This document shows positions 9,535 to 17,260 of a stretch of DNA of 64,000 nt, piece after piece (position 1 is the first letter of the stretch; every line of letters begins with the position of its first letter). The position numbers and the translations under genes are program-made. The stretch comes from Sediminicoccus rosea (lineage in GTDB: Bacteria > Pseudomonadota > Alphaproteobacteria > Acetobacterales > Acetobacteraceae), in the NCBI RefSeq assembly GCF_033547095.1, contig NZ_CP137852.1, positions 2,535,501-2,599,500 on the forward strand, read 5' to 3'. Below the pieces are notes generated by a model. The model made no database searches. It saw nothing but the letters and a program-made list of their open reading frames with translations, and had not been told where the DNA came from.

Positions 9535-9550
9535 GCTTCCCGGAGGAAGC
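9535..9550 (-). promoter_or_regulatory. Stem-loop just after pufA (3)
   Basis: GCTTCC and GGAAGC form a 6-bp stem with a 4-nt loop, 9 bp downstream of the pufA stop on the - strand. Its position directly behind pufA suits a block to 3'-5' exonucleases. Confidence 0.5.
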
Positions 9551-9559
9551 CCTCGTGGA

Positions 9560-9739
9560 TCAGCGGCCGACCGGCTGCCCGGGGGTGAAGGTCGGCGTGG
9601 TCGCGCACCAGCCCAGGTGGTCGCAGTAACGCGGCGAGCTGAGCACGGCGAAGTGAATCACCGCGGCGATGCCGACGACACCAAGGGTGCCGAGGACGCC
9701 GACGCGGAGGGGATTCACCACCATCCAAATCTTATGCAT
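9560..9739 (-). CDS. pufA: Light-harvesting LH1 alpha polypeptide
   Basis: A 59-residue core-antenna polypeptide. It begins MHKIWMVVNPLRVGVLG, has one membrane helix and the bacteriochlorophyll-ligating His at residue 29 (VIHF). The ATG at 9739 has GAGGAG about 10 bases upstream. After His29 the sequence reads FAVLSSPRYCDHLGWC: position +11, usually the Trp that hydrogen-bonds bacteriochlorophyll, is Asp here, with Tyr at +9 and Trp at +15, and two Cys flank the region. Position after pufB and the N-terminal motif make the identity firm. Confidence 0.93.
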   Translation of the reverse strand: MHKIWMVVNPLRVGVLGTLGVVGIAAVIHFAVLSSPRYCDHLGWCATTPTFTPGQPVGR

Positions 9740-9776
9740 TGCGAATTCTCCTCACGATTGAGAATGCCGGGCTCCC

Positions 9777-9806
9777 GATCAGGACCGGGCGGCCCGGCGG
9801 CTGATC
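9777..9806 (-). promoter_or_regulatory. Palindromic stem-loop between pufB and pufA
   Basis: GATCAG and CTGATC bracket an inner CCGGGC/GCCCGG pair, giving a nearly continuous 30-nt hairpin. It overlaps the pufB stop codon (9805-9807) and precedes the pufA ribosome-binding site by about 25 nt. It could protect the pufB message or pace translation of pufA. Confidence 0.55.
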
Positions 9807-9990
9807 ACAGGAACATCCGCCAATCGGGCGGAACCACCTGGGTCCCGTAGACGAGCGGACGCCAGAGCCAGACGAGGATGTGCGCGCCCATCGAGGCGAA
9901 CACGGAGAAGATCCAGCCTTGCATCACCAGGCGGTGAATTTCACGCGCCTCGGCTTCCGTCACACCGGACCTCGTAGTCACATCGGCCAT
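9805..9990 (-). CDS. pufB: Light-harvesting LH1 beta polypeptide
   Basis: A 61-residue core-antenna polypeptide. It shows the conserved EIHRLVMQGWI segment (His19), the bacteriochlorophyll-ligating His37 in GAHILVWLWRPL, and one membrane helix. The ATG at 9990 follows GGAGGT with good spacing and gives the expected MADVTT start; an ATG 15 bp upstream is less likely. It is the first puf gene, downstream of bchZ, with no pufQ in between. Confidence 0.96.
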   Translation of the reverse strand: MADVTTRSGVTEAEAREIHRLVMQGWIFSVFASMGAHILVWLWRPLVYGTQVVPPDWRMFL

Positions 9991-10053
9991 GAATTTGACC
10001 TCCAACCGGCCTTGCGGCCATTACCGTGCAAGTCCCGCGCGGCAAGGATGTGC

Positions 10054-10069
10054 GTGGCGAAAACGCCAC
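10054..10069 (-). promoter_or_regulatory. Stem-loop between bchZ and pufB
   Basis: GTGGCG, an A4 (T4 on the - strand) tetraloop and CGCCAC make a small stable hairpin in the 136-bp bchZ-pufB spacer. It may be an RNA processing or 5'-stability element for the puf transcript. No T tract follows it. Confidence 0.4.
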
Positions 10070-10126
10070 CCACGGCTGACGGCCCGGTGTTGCCAGGCAG
10101 ACAGAGGGTGAGGGGGAGAGGCGCGC

Positions 10127-11584
10127 TCATGCGGGCACCGTCTCCACCGATCTTGATTCAGGAATGCGCAGCGTCTCAGCCACGCGCGCGCGCGTGATCC
10201 GCGCCTCGCCCCGGTCGCGCGCCGCCTGCTCGACCTCTTCGCGCATGCGCTTGGCGGCAGAGATGCGGATCAGGAAGGGCTCGCGCTCCACCAGCGCATC
10301 CAGCAGCGCCTGGGCATCCTCCTCCCACACATCGGAGGGACGCGCCGGCGTCGCCGGGATCTTGTCCATCTCGGTGCCGAGCGGGAGGATGTGGAACAGC
10401 GCGTCGAACAGCGCGTTGCAGTATTCCTGGATGATGTAGGTGGCGCCCGCATACCCCATGTAGGGCGTGCCGGTGGCGCGGCGGATGATGGCGCCCGGGA
10501 AGCTGGCCGGGATGTAGGCCGCGCGGGTGCCGGCTTCCGCCATGTACATGCGCTCGTTGAAGCTGCCGAAGACGACGAGGCCCGGCTTCTTCATCGCCTC
10601 GCGAGTCGCGGCATTGTCGGGCTTCTGGCCTGCACGGCGCTCGGCCGCATAGGCGCAGGGGATGCCCATCTCCTCGGTGAGGAACTGCTGCAGGCCATGC
10701 GTGTAGGTGTGCGTGGCCACCACGGAGTAGGGGGCGGAGGCGAAGAAATCCTGCGTGACCGAACGCCAGAGATCCCACATGGGCTTCAGCGTGGTGTGCT
10801 TTTCGCGCTCGATGAAGGGCTCGGGGTCGAGGCCGGTCAGCTCGCCCAGCTTCCGCAGGAAGTTCGTCGTCGCGAACATGCCGATCGGCGCCTGGAGGTA
10901 CGGTCGCTCCAGCTCCTCGCAGAGCTTGCGGCCGAACTCGCGGTACATGCAGATGTTCACATCCGCATTCGGCAGCTTCGCGATATCCTCGACGTGGCTG
11001 CCCAGCGGGAAGACCAGGTTGATCTCGCAGCCGATGCCCTCGACCAGGCGGCGGATCTCGGCGAGGTCCGACGGCATGTTGAAGGTGCCGTAGATCGGGC
11101 CGATGATATTGACGCGCGGCGTCTCGCCTTCCTTGCGGACGCGCGGCTTCATCTTGCGGCCCTTGGCGCCGAACTCCGTCCAGAGCCAGTTGATGGCGCG
11201 GTCCGCGGCCTGCCACTGATCCTCGTCGATCGTGCGGCAGATGAAGCGCTGCAGGTTGCTGCCCTGGGGGGTCACGCCACCACCGATCATCTCGGCGATG
11301 GAGCCGGTGACGACCACGGCCGGCAGTTCCGGGTCCTGCGTCGCGGCGGCGCGGCGCATATTGGGCTCGGTGCCGTTCTGGCTGAGGCTTTCCTCATCGA
11401 GGCCGGTGACCACGATGGGCAGCTCATGCGGCGGCAAGCCGTCCGTGTAGTGGAGCACGGCGGTGACGGGCAGGTTCTCGCAGCCCACCGGACCGTCAAT
11501 GACGACGCGCATGCCGCGCACCGCCGAGAAGGCATAGATGGCACCCCAGTAGCCGCCGGCGCGATCGTGATCGAGGACGAGCAT
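10127..11584 (-). CDS. bchZ: Chlorophyllide a reductase subunit Z
   Basis: A 485-residue nitrogenase-like catalytic subunit (NifK-like) that with BchY forms the component reducing ring B of chlorophyllide a. The start [15 protein letters not shown] at 11584 and the segment [15 protein letters not shown] are family signatures. It begins 4 bp after bchY and leads into the puf genes, as in other purple bacteria where bchCXYZ transcription reads into puf. Confidence 0.95.
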   Translation of the reverse strand: MLVLDHDRAGGYWGAIYAFSAVRGMRVVIDGPVGCENLPVTAVLHYTDGLPPHELPIVVTGLDEESLSQNGTEPNMRRAAATQDPELPAVVVTGSIAEMIGGGVTPQGSNLQRFICRTIDEDQWQAADRAINWLWTEFGAKGRKMKPRVRKEGETPRVNIIGPIYGTFNMPSDLAEIRRLVEGIGCEINLVFPLGSHVEDIAKLPNADVNICMYREFGRKLCEELERPYLQAPIGMFATTNFLRKLGELTGLDPEPFIEREKHTTLKPMWDLWRSVTQDFFASAPYSVVATHTYTHGLQQFLTEEMGIPCAYAAERRAGQKPDNAATREAMKKPGLVVFGSFNERMYMAEAGTRAAYIPASFPGAIIRRATGTPYMGYAGATYIIQEYCNALFDALFHILPLGTEMDKIPATPARPSDVWEEDAQALLDALVEREPFLIRISAAKRMREEVEQAARDRGEARITRARVAETLRIPESRSVETVPA

Positions 11585-11588
11585 GGCG

Positions 11589-13100
11589 TTACGTCCCCAC
11601 CGCTTCTTCGGCCTTGGCCTTGGCCGCGCGCAGCTTGCGCTGGCGGTCGCGAAAGCCCGGCGGGTCCACCGGCTTCTCGCGGAAGCCGTAGCCCGCGCCA
11701 TCGGGCGTGCCGACGCCCTCGAAGAAGCTGACCATGCGGCTGAACCGCTCCCGCCCCTTGGTCTGGGCCGCGACGATGCCAGCCATGGAGCCCGCACCCG
11801 CGATGGAGAACAGCGGCCGCGCGCTGACCATGTTGGTGAAGTAGAGGGCCGGAATGCCCATCTCCTTCGCCTTCTGCACGAGCGGCGTGGTGCCGAGCGC
11901 AAGGTCGGGCTTGGCTTCCTTCATGGCGGCCAGATCCTGCTCGAGCGAGGCGCGGTACTGCACGTGGCAGCCCTGGGCCTTCAGCCACTCGGCGTCGGCG
12001 GCACTCCATTCGGTGCGGGGGCAGGCGGTGCCGACATAGGGCACCTCGGCGCCGGCCTCGATCAGCAGGCGGGCCACCAGCAGTTCCGAGCCCTCATAGC
12101 CGGAGACGGTGATGCGCGCGTTGATGGGATTGGCGGCGAGCACGGCGCGGATGGCGGGAAGCACGGCCTGGCGGGCGGCCTCGCGTTGGGTTTCCGGCAC
12201 GCCGGCGGCGATGCCGATCGCCTCGATCCAGGCGGCGGTGCCTTCCACGCCGACAGGACCAGAGCCCACCACGTTGCGGCCGGCCGCGCGGAATTCCCGC
12301 ACGCTGGCGGTGTAGAAGGGATGCAGCGCGGCGACGGCCACGGAGTCCAGCGCGGAGTAGAGATCACGCCACTCACGGCAGGGCGCCTGCGCGCCGGCGG
12401 CGAGGCCCATCGGCGCGAGGATCTGGCCGATGCCCACGGGGTCGGCCGGGAAGAGCTCACCAACCAGGCAGATGTTGCGCGCTTCGTCGCTGTGGTTGCG
12501 CGGGCGCGCAACGGGGCCTTGCTCGGCCTCGTTGCGGGCGTAGCGCAGCATGGCGCCGGTCAGCACGTCCTTCGCCTCGGCATGCGTCGGCACGCCAAAG
12601 CCCGGCACGTCGATGCCGATGATGCGGACGCCGTTGATCTCCTTGGGCAGCAACTCGAGCGGCACGCCGGAGGCGGTGGGGACGCAGAGGTTGGTGACGA
12701 CGACGGCGTCATAATCCTCGGGCTTCGCCGTCTCATGCACGGCGTCGCGGATGTCCTCGAAGAGCTTGCCGGTGACCAGCGTCTCGGAGTTGAAGGGCAC
12801 GTAGCCCACCGTCCGCTTCGCCCCGTAGAAATGCGAGGTGAAGGTCAGCCCATAGACGCAGCAGGCGCTGCCCGAGAGGATCGTCGCCACCCGGCGCATC
12901 CGAAGGCCCACGCGCAGGCTGCCGAAGGCCGGGCACATGCTCTGCGGCTGGTCATGCGGACCCCGCGGGTAGTCCTTCATCAGCTGGTCCATCACCTCCG
13001 TCTTGCCGGCGGCGCGGGCCGCGGCGTCGAAGGTCTCGCGGCCGCCGTGGCAAGGCTGGCCGCTGGGGTCCGGAGGGCTGGCTGGGGGGAGGGCATCCAT
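11589..13100 (-). CDS. bchY: Chlorophyllide a reductase subunit Y
   Basis: A 503-residue NifD-like subunit of chlorophyllide a reductase. Cys-containing segments near the N-terminus ([30 protein letters not shown]) resemble the cluster-binding part of BchY. TAA stop at 11589-11591; the start at 13100 is 3 bp from the bchX stop, so the genes are tightly packed. Confidence 0.95.
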   Translation of the reverse strand: MDALPPASPPDPSGQPCHGGRETFDAAARAAGKTEVMDQLMKDYPRGPHDQPQSMCPAFGSLRVGLRMRRVATILSGSACCVYGLTFTSHFYGAKRTVGYVPFNSETLVTGKLFEDIRDAVHETAKPEDYDAVVVTNLCVPTASGVPLELLPKEINGVRIIGIDVPGFGVPTHAEAKDVLTGAMLRYARNEAEQGPVARPRNHSDEARNICLVGELFPADPVGIGQILAPMGLAAGAQAPCREWRDLYSALDSVAVAALHPFYTASVREFRAAGRNVVGSGPVGVEGTAAWIEAIGIAAGVPETQREAARQAVLPAIRAVLAANPINARITVSGYEGSELLVARLLIEAGAEVPYVGTACPRTEWSAADAEWLKAQGCHVQYRASLEQDLAAMKEAKPDLALGTTPLVQKAKEMGIPALYFTNMVSARPLFSIAGAGSMAGIVAAQTKGRERFSRMVSFFEGVGTPDGAGYGFREKPVDPPGFRDRQRKLRAAKAKAEEAVGT

Positions 13101-13103
13101 GCG

Positions 13104-14075
13104 TCAGACGCCCTCGTAGACCACTTCGAGGGAGGGCTTGTTCAGCACGTCGGTGCCGCACATGTCCTCCATCGTGGCCGGCTGCAGCGTTACGCCGCGG
13201 CCCACTGCATCTCCCTTGAACAGGTTCAGCAGGTTCTCGTGGCTCAGCGGCGTGGGGCGCAGCGGGGGGGCTTCCGCCACCTGCACGCCCAGTGCCTCGA
13301 AGAGCGGCGCCCATTGGCCACCGGGCGAGCCCACGATCTCGTAATTGGCGCTCTTGCGACGGATGTCGTCATCGGCCGGAATGGCGGCCAGAACCGGGAT
13401 GCCGACGGCGGCGGCGAAGGCCTGCGCCTCGCCCGTGCCGTCATCCTTGTTGATGACCAGGCCGGCCACGCCGACATTGCCGCCGAGCTTGCGGAAGTAA
13501 TCCACCGCCGAGCAGACGTTGTTCGCCACATAGAGCGACTGCAGGTCGTTGGAACCCACGACGATGACCTTCTGGCACATGTCGCGTGCGATCGGCAGGC
13601 CGAAGCCGCCGCAGACCACGTCGCCCAGGAAGTCGAGCAGGACGTAGTCGAAATCCCATTGGTGGAAGCCCAGCTTCTCCAGCAGCTCGAAGCCGTGGAT
13701 GATGCCGCGCCCACCGCAGCCGCGACCGACTTCCGGCCCGCCCAGCTCCATGGCGAAGACGCCATCGCGCTTGAAGCAGACATCGCCGATCTCGACCTGC
13801 TCGCCGGCCGCCTTCTTGCGGGACGAGGTCTCGATGATGGTGGGGCAGGAGCGGCCGCCGAAGAGCAGCGACGTCGTGTCGCTCTTCGGATCGCAGCCGA
13901 TCAGCAGGACGCGCTTGCCCTGTGCCGCCATCATGTAGCTGAGGTTGGCCAGCGTGAAGGACTTGCCGATGCCCCCCTTGCCGTAGATCGCGATGATCTG
14001 CGTTTCCTTCTTCGCCGGAATCACCTCCATCGAGGCGTCGTCGGAAGGCTGCATGTTCCCGGGGACAGCATTCAT
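13104..14075 (-). CDS. bchX: Chlorophyllide a reductase iron protein subunit X
   Basis: A 323-residue NifH-like ATPase that delivers electrons to BchYZ. The P-loop GKGGIGKS is at residues 32-39. Cys residues in GRGCGGRG and DVVCGGFGLP supply the bridging 4Fe-4S cluster of the dimer. The ATG at 14075 overlaps the bchC stop (ATGA) and has GGAG about 11 bases upstream; an in-frame ATG 15 bp further up is less likely. Length fits BchX and exceeds BchL because of the N-terminal extension. Confidence 0.95.
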   Translation of the reverse strand: MNAVPGNMQPSDDASMEVIPAKKETQIIAIYGKGGIGKSFTLANLSYMMAAQGKRVLLIGCDPKSDTTSLLFGGRSCPTIIETSSRKKAAGEQVEIGDVCFKRDGVFAMELGGPEVGRGCGGRGIIHGFELLEKLGFHQWDFDYVLLDFLGDVVCGGFGLPIARDMCQKVIVVGSNDLQSLYVANNVCSAVDYFRKLGGNVGVAGLVINKDDGTGEAQAFAAAVGIPVLAAIPADDDIRRKSANYEIVGSPGGQWAPLFEALGVQVAEAPPLRPTPLSHENLLNLFKGDAVGRGVTLQPATMEDMCGTDVLNKPSLEVVYEGV

Positions 14076-15001
14076 GCGTGTTTTCTCCAATCGAGGACCA
14101 TCTTGAGACAGCGCGCATCGCCGAAGGCGGTGCGGTAGGCGTCGGGCGCGTCACCAGCGTGCTGGCGATGCGTGATCAGGTGGTCGAGCGAGAGCTTGCC
14201 CTCGGTGATGAGCTGGTTCAGCGCTGCCATGTCCTGCGCCTGCCATTCGGCGGCGATGCGCAGCCGCATCTCCCGCATGAAGGCGGGGGCGAAGGCGAAG
14301 GAGAGGCGGTCGTAGAAGCCCGCCAACGTAATCTCGCCACCCGGGGCGAGGCGCGCCACGAGCTGGTCGAGGATGTTCTGGTCGCCGCTCGCATCGCAGA
14401 TGCGGCGATAGTCGCGCCGCGCATCCGCATCGGGCGCCTGGACCGTGTAGCCCTCGGCACCTTCCGCGCGGTCGGGGCTGAGTTCCCAGACATTCGGCGC
14501 CGGATGGCCCATGGCGATGGTGATGCGTGCCAGCAGCCGCCCCAGCACGCCATGGCCGATGATCAGCTCCGGCGGATGGTCCACGATCGCGTGGTAGGCA
14601 GTGGCGGCGAGGGCGAGGAGGATGGCGGTGTCGCCCAGCGACTCGTCCACCGGGATGACGCGGGCTCCCGGCGTGACCAGGCGCCCGGCCGCGCCGCCGA
14701 AGAGGCCGCGGACGTCACGGAAGCCGCGCGAGCCGGGGATGAACACGCGCCGGCCGACGGATTGGCCCGAGGCCGGGCCGGCCTGGACGATGCGACCGAC
14801 GCTCTCATAGCCGGGCACCAGCGGGTAACCCATTCCGGGGAAATTCGGCATGCGGCCGAGCCAGAGGAGCTTTTCCGTGCCCGTGCTGATGCCGGACCAT
14901 TCGACATGGACCACCACATCCTCGTCACCCGGGGGGATGAGGTCGACGCGCTGGAGCTGCAGTTGCTCCGGCTGGGTCATGAGGACCGCGATGGTGTCCA
15001 C
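14072..15001 (-). CDS. bchC: 3-hydroxyethyl bacteriochlorophyllide a dehydrogenase
   Basis: A 309-residue zinc-free MDR-type dehydrogenase that oxidises the C3 hydroxyethyl to an acetyl group. Family features include EWSGISTGTEKLLWLGRMP and FPGMGYPLVPGYESVG near the N-terminus. The GTG at 15001 follows GGGAG by about 10 bases. It heads the bchCXYZ-puf segment and has its own promoter candidate with two PpsR boxes. Confidence 0.95.
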   Translation of the reverse strand: MDTIAVLMTQPEQLQLQRVDLIPPGDEDVVVHVEWSGISTGTEKLLWLGRMPNFPGMGYPLVPGYESVGRIVQAGPASGQSVGRRVFIPGSRGFRDVRGLFGGAAGRLVTPGARVIPVDESLGDTAILLALAATAYHAIVDHPPELIIGHGVLGRLLARITIAMGHPAPNVWELSPDRAEGAEGYTVQAPDADARRDYRRICDASGDQNILDQLVARLAPGGEITLAGFYDRLSFAFAPAFMREMRLRIAAEWQAQDMAALNQLITEGKLSLDHLITHRQHAGDAPDAYRTAFGDARCLKMVLDWRKHA

Positions 15002-15034
15002 GGATGGTTGGCTCCCTTTCAGGGACGGAGCGTC

Positions 15035-15062
15035 AATCTAGAGCGACGGTAAGAAGTGTCAA
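15035..15062 (-). promoter_or_regulatory. Sigma-70-type promoter candidate for bchC
   Basis: On the - strand TTGACA (15062-15057) is followed after 16 bp by TAGATT (15040-15035). The -35 hexamer lies inside a PpsR box, so bound PpsR would compete with RNA polymerase. The start would fall about 25-30 bp before the GTG of bchC. Confidence 0.5.
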
Positions 15063-15074
15063 GCAAAATGGACA
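15057..15074. promoter_or_regulatory. PpsR/CrtJ box upstream of bchC (1)
   Basis: TGTCAAGCAAAATGGACA matches the TGTc-N10-gACA consensus fully. It overlaps the -35 TTGACA of the bchC promoter candidate. Confidence 0.75.
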
Positions 15075-15090
15075 TTCGATCTCTGCCACA

Positions 15091-15108
15091 TGTCACGCCG
15101 ACGCAACA
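15091..15108. promoter_or_regulatory. PpsR/CrtJ box upstream of bchC (2)
   Basis: TGTCACGCCGACGCAACA keeps TGT-N12-ACA, 16 bp from the first box and overlapping the end of crtF. PpsR commonly binds paired sites cooperatively, and two sites at bchC are known in Rhodobacter. Confidence 0.6.
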
Positions 15109-16226
15109 AGGACACGTGTGAGCAGGGGGGTCGCGGTCGGCAGCAGCCGGGGTTGTCGGAAGCCTGCTGCCTCCAGCATCGCGCTCAGCCTCGCCGGTGT
15201 GCGCGGACGGCCGGTGCCCATCGCCCTGAGGTAGAAACCGAAATAGGCGGCCCCCATGGCCTCGGCGCCCGGCGTCTCGGCCATGGGCTCGGCCACCAGC
15301 AGCGTGCCGCCCTGGGGCAGGGCGGCATGGGCCGCGCGCAGCATGCGGGCCACATCCTCCTCGTCATGGTCGTGCAGCACGCGGACGAAGCTGATGATGT
15401 CGGCGCCCTCGGGCAGGATTCCCGCGTGGAAGTCGCCGCCCACGGCGCGCGCCCGATTCGCCATGCCGGCCGCGGCGAAGCGCGCCTCGGCCCGGGCGGC
15501 AACGGCGGGCAGGTCGAAGAGGATGACGTTCAGCGCGGGATGCGCGGAGGCGACGGCGCGCAGGAAGGAGCCATCGCCCCCGCCCACGTCCAGCAGGCAC
15601 CGGTGCTTGGAAAAGTCATAGGCATCCAGCACTTCGGAGGAGATCATCGGCTGCGAGGCCGCCATCAGCGCCGTGTAGGGCGCGACATCCGCATCGCCGA
15701 GCGCCTCGGGCCGCTCGACGCCGGCATAGGGCCAATAGGCGGCGAGCTTGCCGCCGCCGCGCTCGCCCCGCAGCAGCGCCACGGGGTCGGTCAGGTCGGC
15801 GTAGAGCATCGCATGGTGGGTCACCATGGATTCGATGGCGGCGTTGCCCACCATCACCGCGCCCAGCTGCCCGAGCGCCCAGCGGCCGTTCCGGCGCTTG
15901 GTCAGGCCGAGCGACTCGGCGGCTTCCAGGAGCTGCGCGGCGGCGTCGGCGGGCAGGCCCAGGCGGTGCGCCAGCGTGCGCTCCTCCTGCGGGCCTTCGG
16001 CCAGGATGGTGAAGAGATCCAGCCGCACGCAGGCATAGAGCACCTGCGAATAGACGAAGCCCGCCGCCAGATCGAAAAGCGCGCGCGCCCGGCGCCGCGC
16101 CATGCCGCGGGTGAGGGGGAAGCGGCCGGCCCAGCGACGGAAATCGGCGCTCGCCACCAGCCGGTCATGCCAGGCGGCCAGACGGTCGCGCCAATTCAGG
16201 GGGGAGGTCAGGGCCAGGCTTTTCAA
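15093..16226 (-). CDS. crtF: Demethylspheroidene O-methyltransferase
   Basis: A 377-residue SAM-dependent methyltransferase that methylates the 1-hydroxy group of spheroidene/spirilloxanthin-series carotenoids. It shows the small N-terminal dimerisation domain with FDLAAGFVYSQVLYACVRL, the SAM motif LLDVGGGDGSFLRA, and RVLHDHDEEDV near the C-terminus. The first codon appears to be TTG at 16226, without a clear ribosome-binding site. The next ATG (Met42) would remove a conserved WRDRL-containing segment, so the TTG or a nearby start is preferred. It begins 11 bp after the crtE stop. Confidence 0.9.
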   Translation of the reverse strand: MKSLALTSPLNWRDRLAAWHDRLVASADFRRWAGRFPLTRGMARRRARALFDLAAGFVYSQVLYACVRLDLFTILAEGPQEERTLAHRLGLPADAAAQLLEAAESLGLTKRRNGRWALGQLGAVMVGNAAIESMVTHHAMLYADLTDPVALLRGERGGGKLAAYWPYAGVERPEALGDADVAPYTALMAASQPMISSEVLDAYDFSKHRCLLDVGGGDGSFLRAVASAHPALNVILFDLPAVAARAEARFAAAGMANRARAVGGDFHAGILPEGADIISFVRVLHDHDEEDVARMLRAAHAALPQGGTLLVAEPMAETPGAEAMGAAYFGFYLRAMGTGRPRTPARLSAMLEAAGFRQPRLLPTATPLLTRVLVASA

Positions 16227-16237
16227 GGAGATCGCAC

Positions 16238-17104
16238 TCAGTAGGCGTGGGCGGGCAGGGTCTTGGGCACCAGGCGGCGCGCCTCTTGCCGCATCAGCGC
16301 GCCCAGCTCGGCGCGGCCGGGGCAGGGCGGGATCGCCTCCACCGCCAGATCCGCCAGCTCCTCCAGGCGCTTGACCGCGCCCTTCAGGCCCAGCTCGCGC
16401 ACCGCGCTCGGCCGGTCATGCGCCGCATCCTGGCCGACCGGCTTGCCAAGCTGCTCGGCATCGGAGATCGCATCGCCGATGTCGTCGGCCACCTGGTAGG
16501 CCTCGCCCAGGCGCAGGCCCACGGCGTTCCAGGCCTCGACCGGCCCGCCGGCGGCGGCGGCACCCGCCATGGTAGCGCCGGCGAAGAGGGCGGCGGTCTT
16601 GGCGCGATGATAGGCCGCGACATCCACGCGCTTCTCGCATTCCCAGGCCTGGCCCGCGACGATGCCAAGCGGCGTGCCGACGGAATCGCCCACGATCCGC
16701 ATCACCGCACCCAGCCGCTCGGGGTGGGCGCAATGCGCCGCGGCCCGCGCGATGGTCTGGAAGGCGAGGACGATCAGCGCATCGCCCGCCAGCAGGGCGA
16801 GCGGCTCGCTGAAGGCGCGATGGACGGTGAGGCGCCCGCGCCGCGTCGCCGCGTCGTCGAAGCAGGGCATGTCGTCATGCACGAGCGAGGCGCAGTGGAG
16901 CATCTCGATGGCGGCGGCCGTCGCATCCACCAGGACGGGGTCATCCATGCCGCAGGCGGCGGCGGCGGCGAGGCAGAGGCGCGGGCGCACCCGGGCGCCG
17001 CCCGGGAACACGGCGTGATGCATGGCGAGCGAGAGCAGGGGCGGCGTGGCCCCGGGCACCAAGGCCTCGGTCAATTGCCGTTCGATGCGACGGTTCGCGT
17101 CCAT
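16238..17104 (-). CDS. crtE: Geranylgeranyl diphosphate synthase
   Basis: A 288-residue trans-prenyltransferase that supplies GGPP for carotenoids and for the bacteriochlorophyll phytyl/geranylgeranyl tail. The first Asp-rich motif is DDMPCFDD (77-84), with a second, DDIGD, near residue 205. The ATG at 17104 (MDANRR) has GGGAG 7 bases upstream; a longer frame reaching 17173 has no such site and would overlap the regulatory boxes. First gene of the leftward superoperon, divergent from crtC. Confidence 0.93.
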   Translation of the reverse strand: MDANRRIERQLTEALVPGATPPLLSLAMHHAVFPGGARVRPRLCLAAAAACGMDDPVLVDATAAAIEMLHCASLVHDDMPCFDDAATRRGRLTVHRAFSEPLALLAGDALIVLAFQTIARAAAHCAHPERLGAVMRIVGDSVGTPLGIVAGQAWECEKRVDVAAYHRAKTAALFAGATMAGAAAAGGPVEAWNAVGLRLGEAYQVADDIGDAISDAEQLGKPVGQDAAHDRPSAVRELGLKGAVKRLEELADLAVEAIPPCPGRAELGALMRQEARRLVPKTLPAHAY

Positions 17105-17151
17105 GGAGGTGCTCCCTTCGGAAAGGGGAAGATGGCACTCTCCTGATTGAC

Positions 17152-17169
17152 TGTCACGTTCAATTGACA
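17152..17169. promoter_or_regulatory. PpsR/CrtJ box in the crtE/crtC divergent region (1)
   Basis: TGTCACGTTCAATTGACA is a perfect TGTc-N10-gACA site. A TTGACA hexamer (17164-17169, + strand) overlaps its right half, the usual arrangement for PpsR repression. Confidence 0.75.
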
Positions 17170-17195
17170 GCAATCTCGTGTCTGCACGAAAAAAC

Positions 17196-17213
17196 TGTCA
17201 ACCGATCCTGACC
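17196..17213. promoter_or_regulatory. Degenerate PpsR-like box near crtC (2)
   Basis: TGTCAACCGATCCTGACC departs from TGTc-N10-gACA only at the last base. It starts 26 bp after the first box and contains TTGACA on the - strand, facing crtE. It could be the second half of a cooperative pair controlling both directions. Confidence 0.45.
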
Positions 17214-17260
17214 ATCCCGGTCGGGCAACGAGCGACCCGCAGGGTCCAGGAGATGCGCCC

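Noticed and set aside
10081-10126. PpsR-like TGT...ACA upstream of pufB
   Set aside because: The gap between TGT and ACA (TGTTGCCAGGCAGACA) is 10 and not 12, and no promoter hexamers accompany it.
11583-14138. Open frame of about 850 codons on the + strand across bchY and bchX
   Set aside because: It is antisense to two certain enzymes and arises from high third-position GC. No family motif is present.
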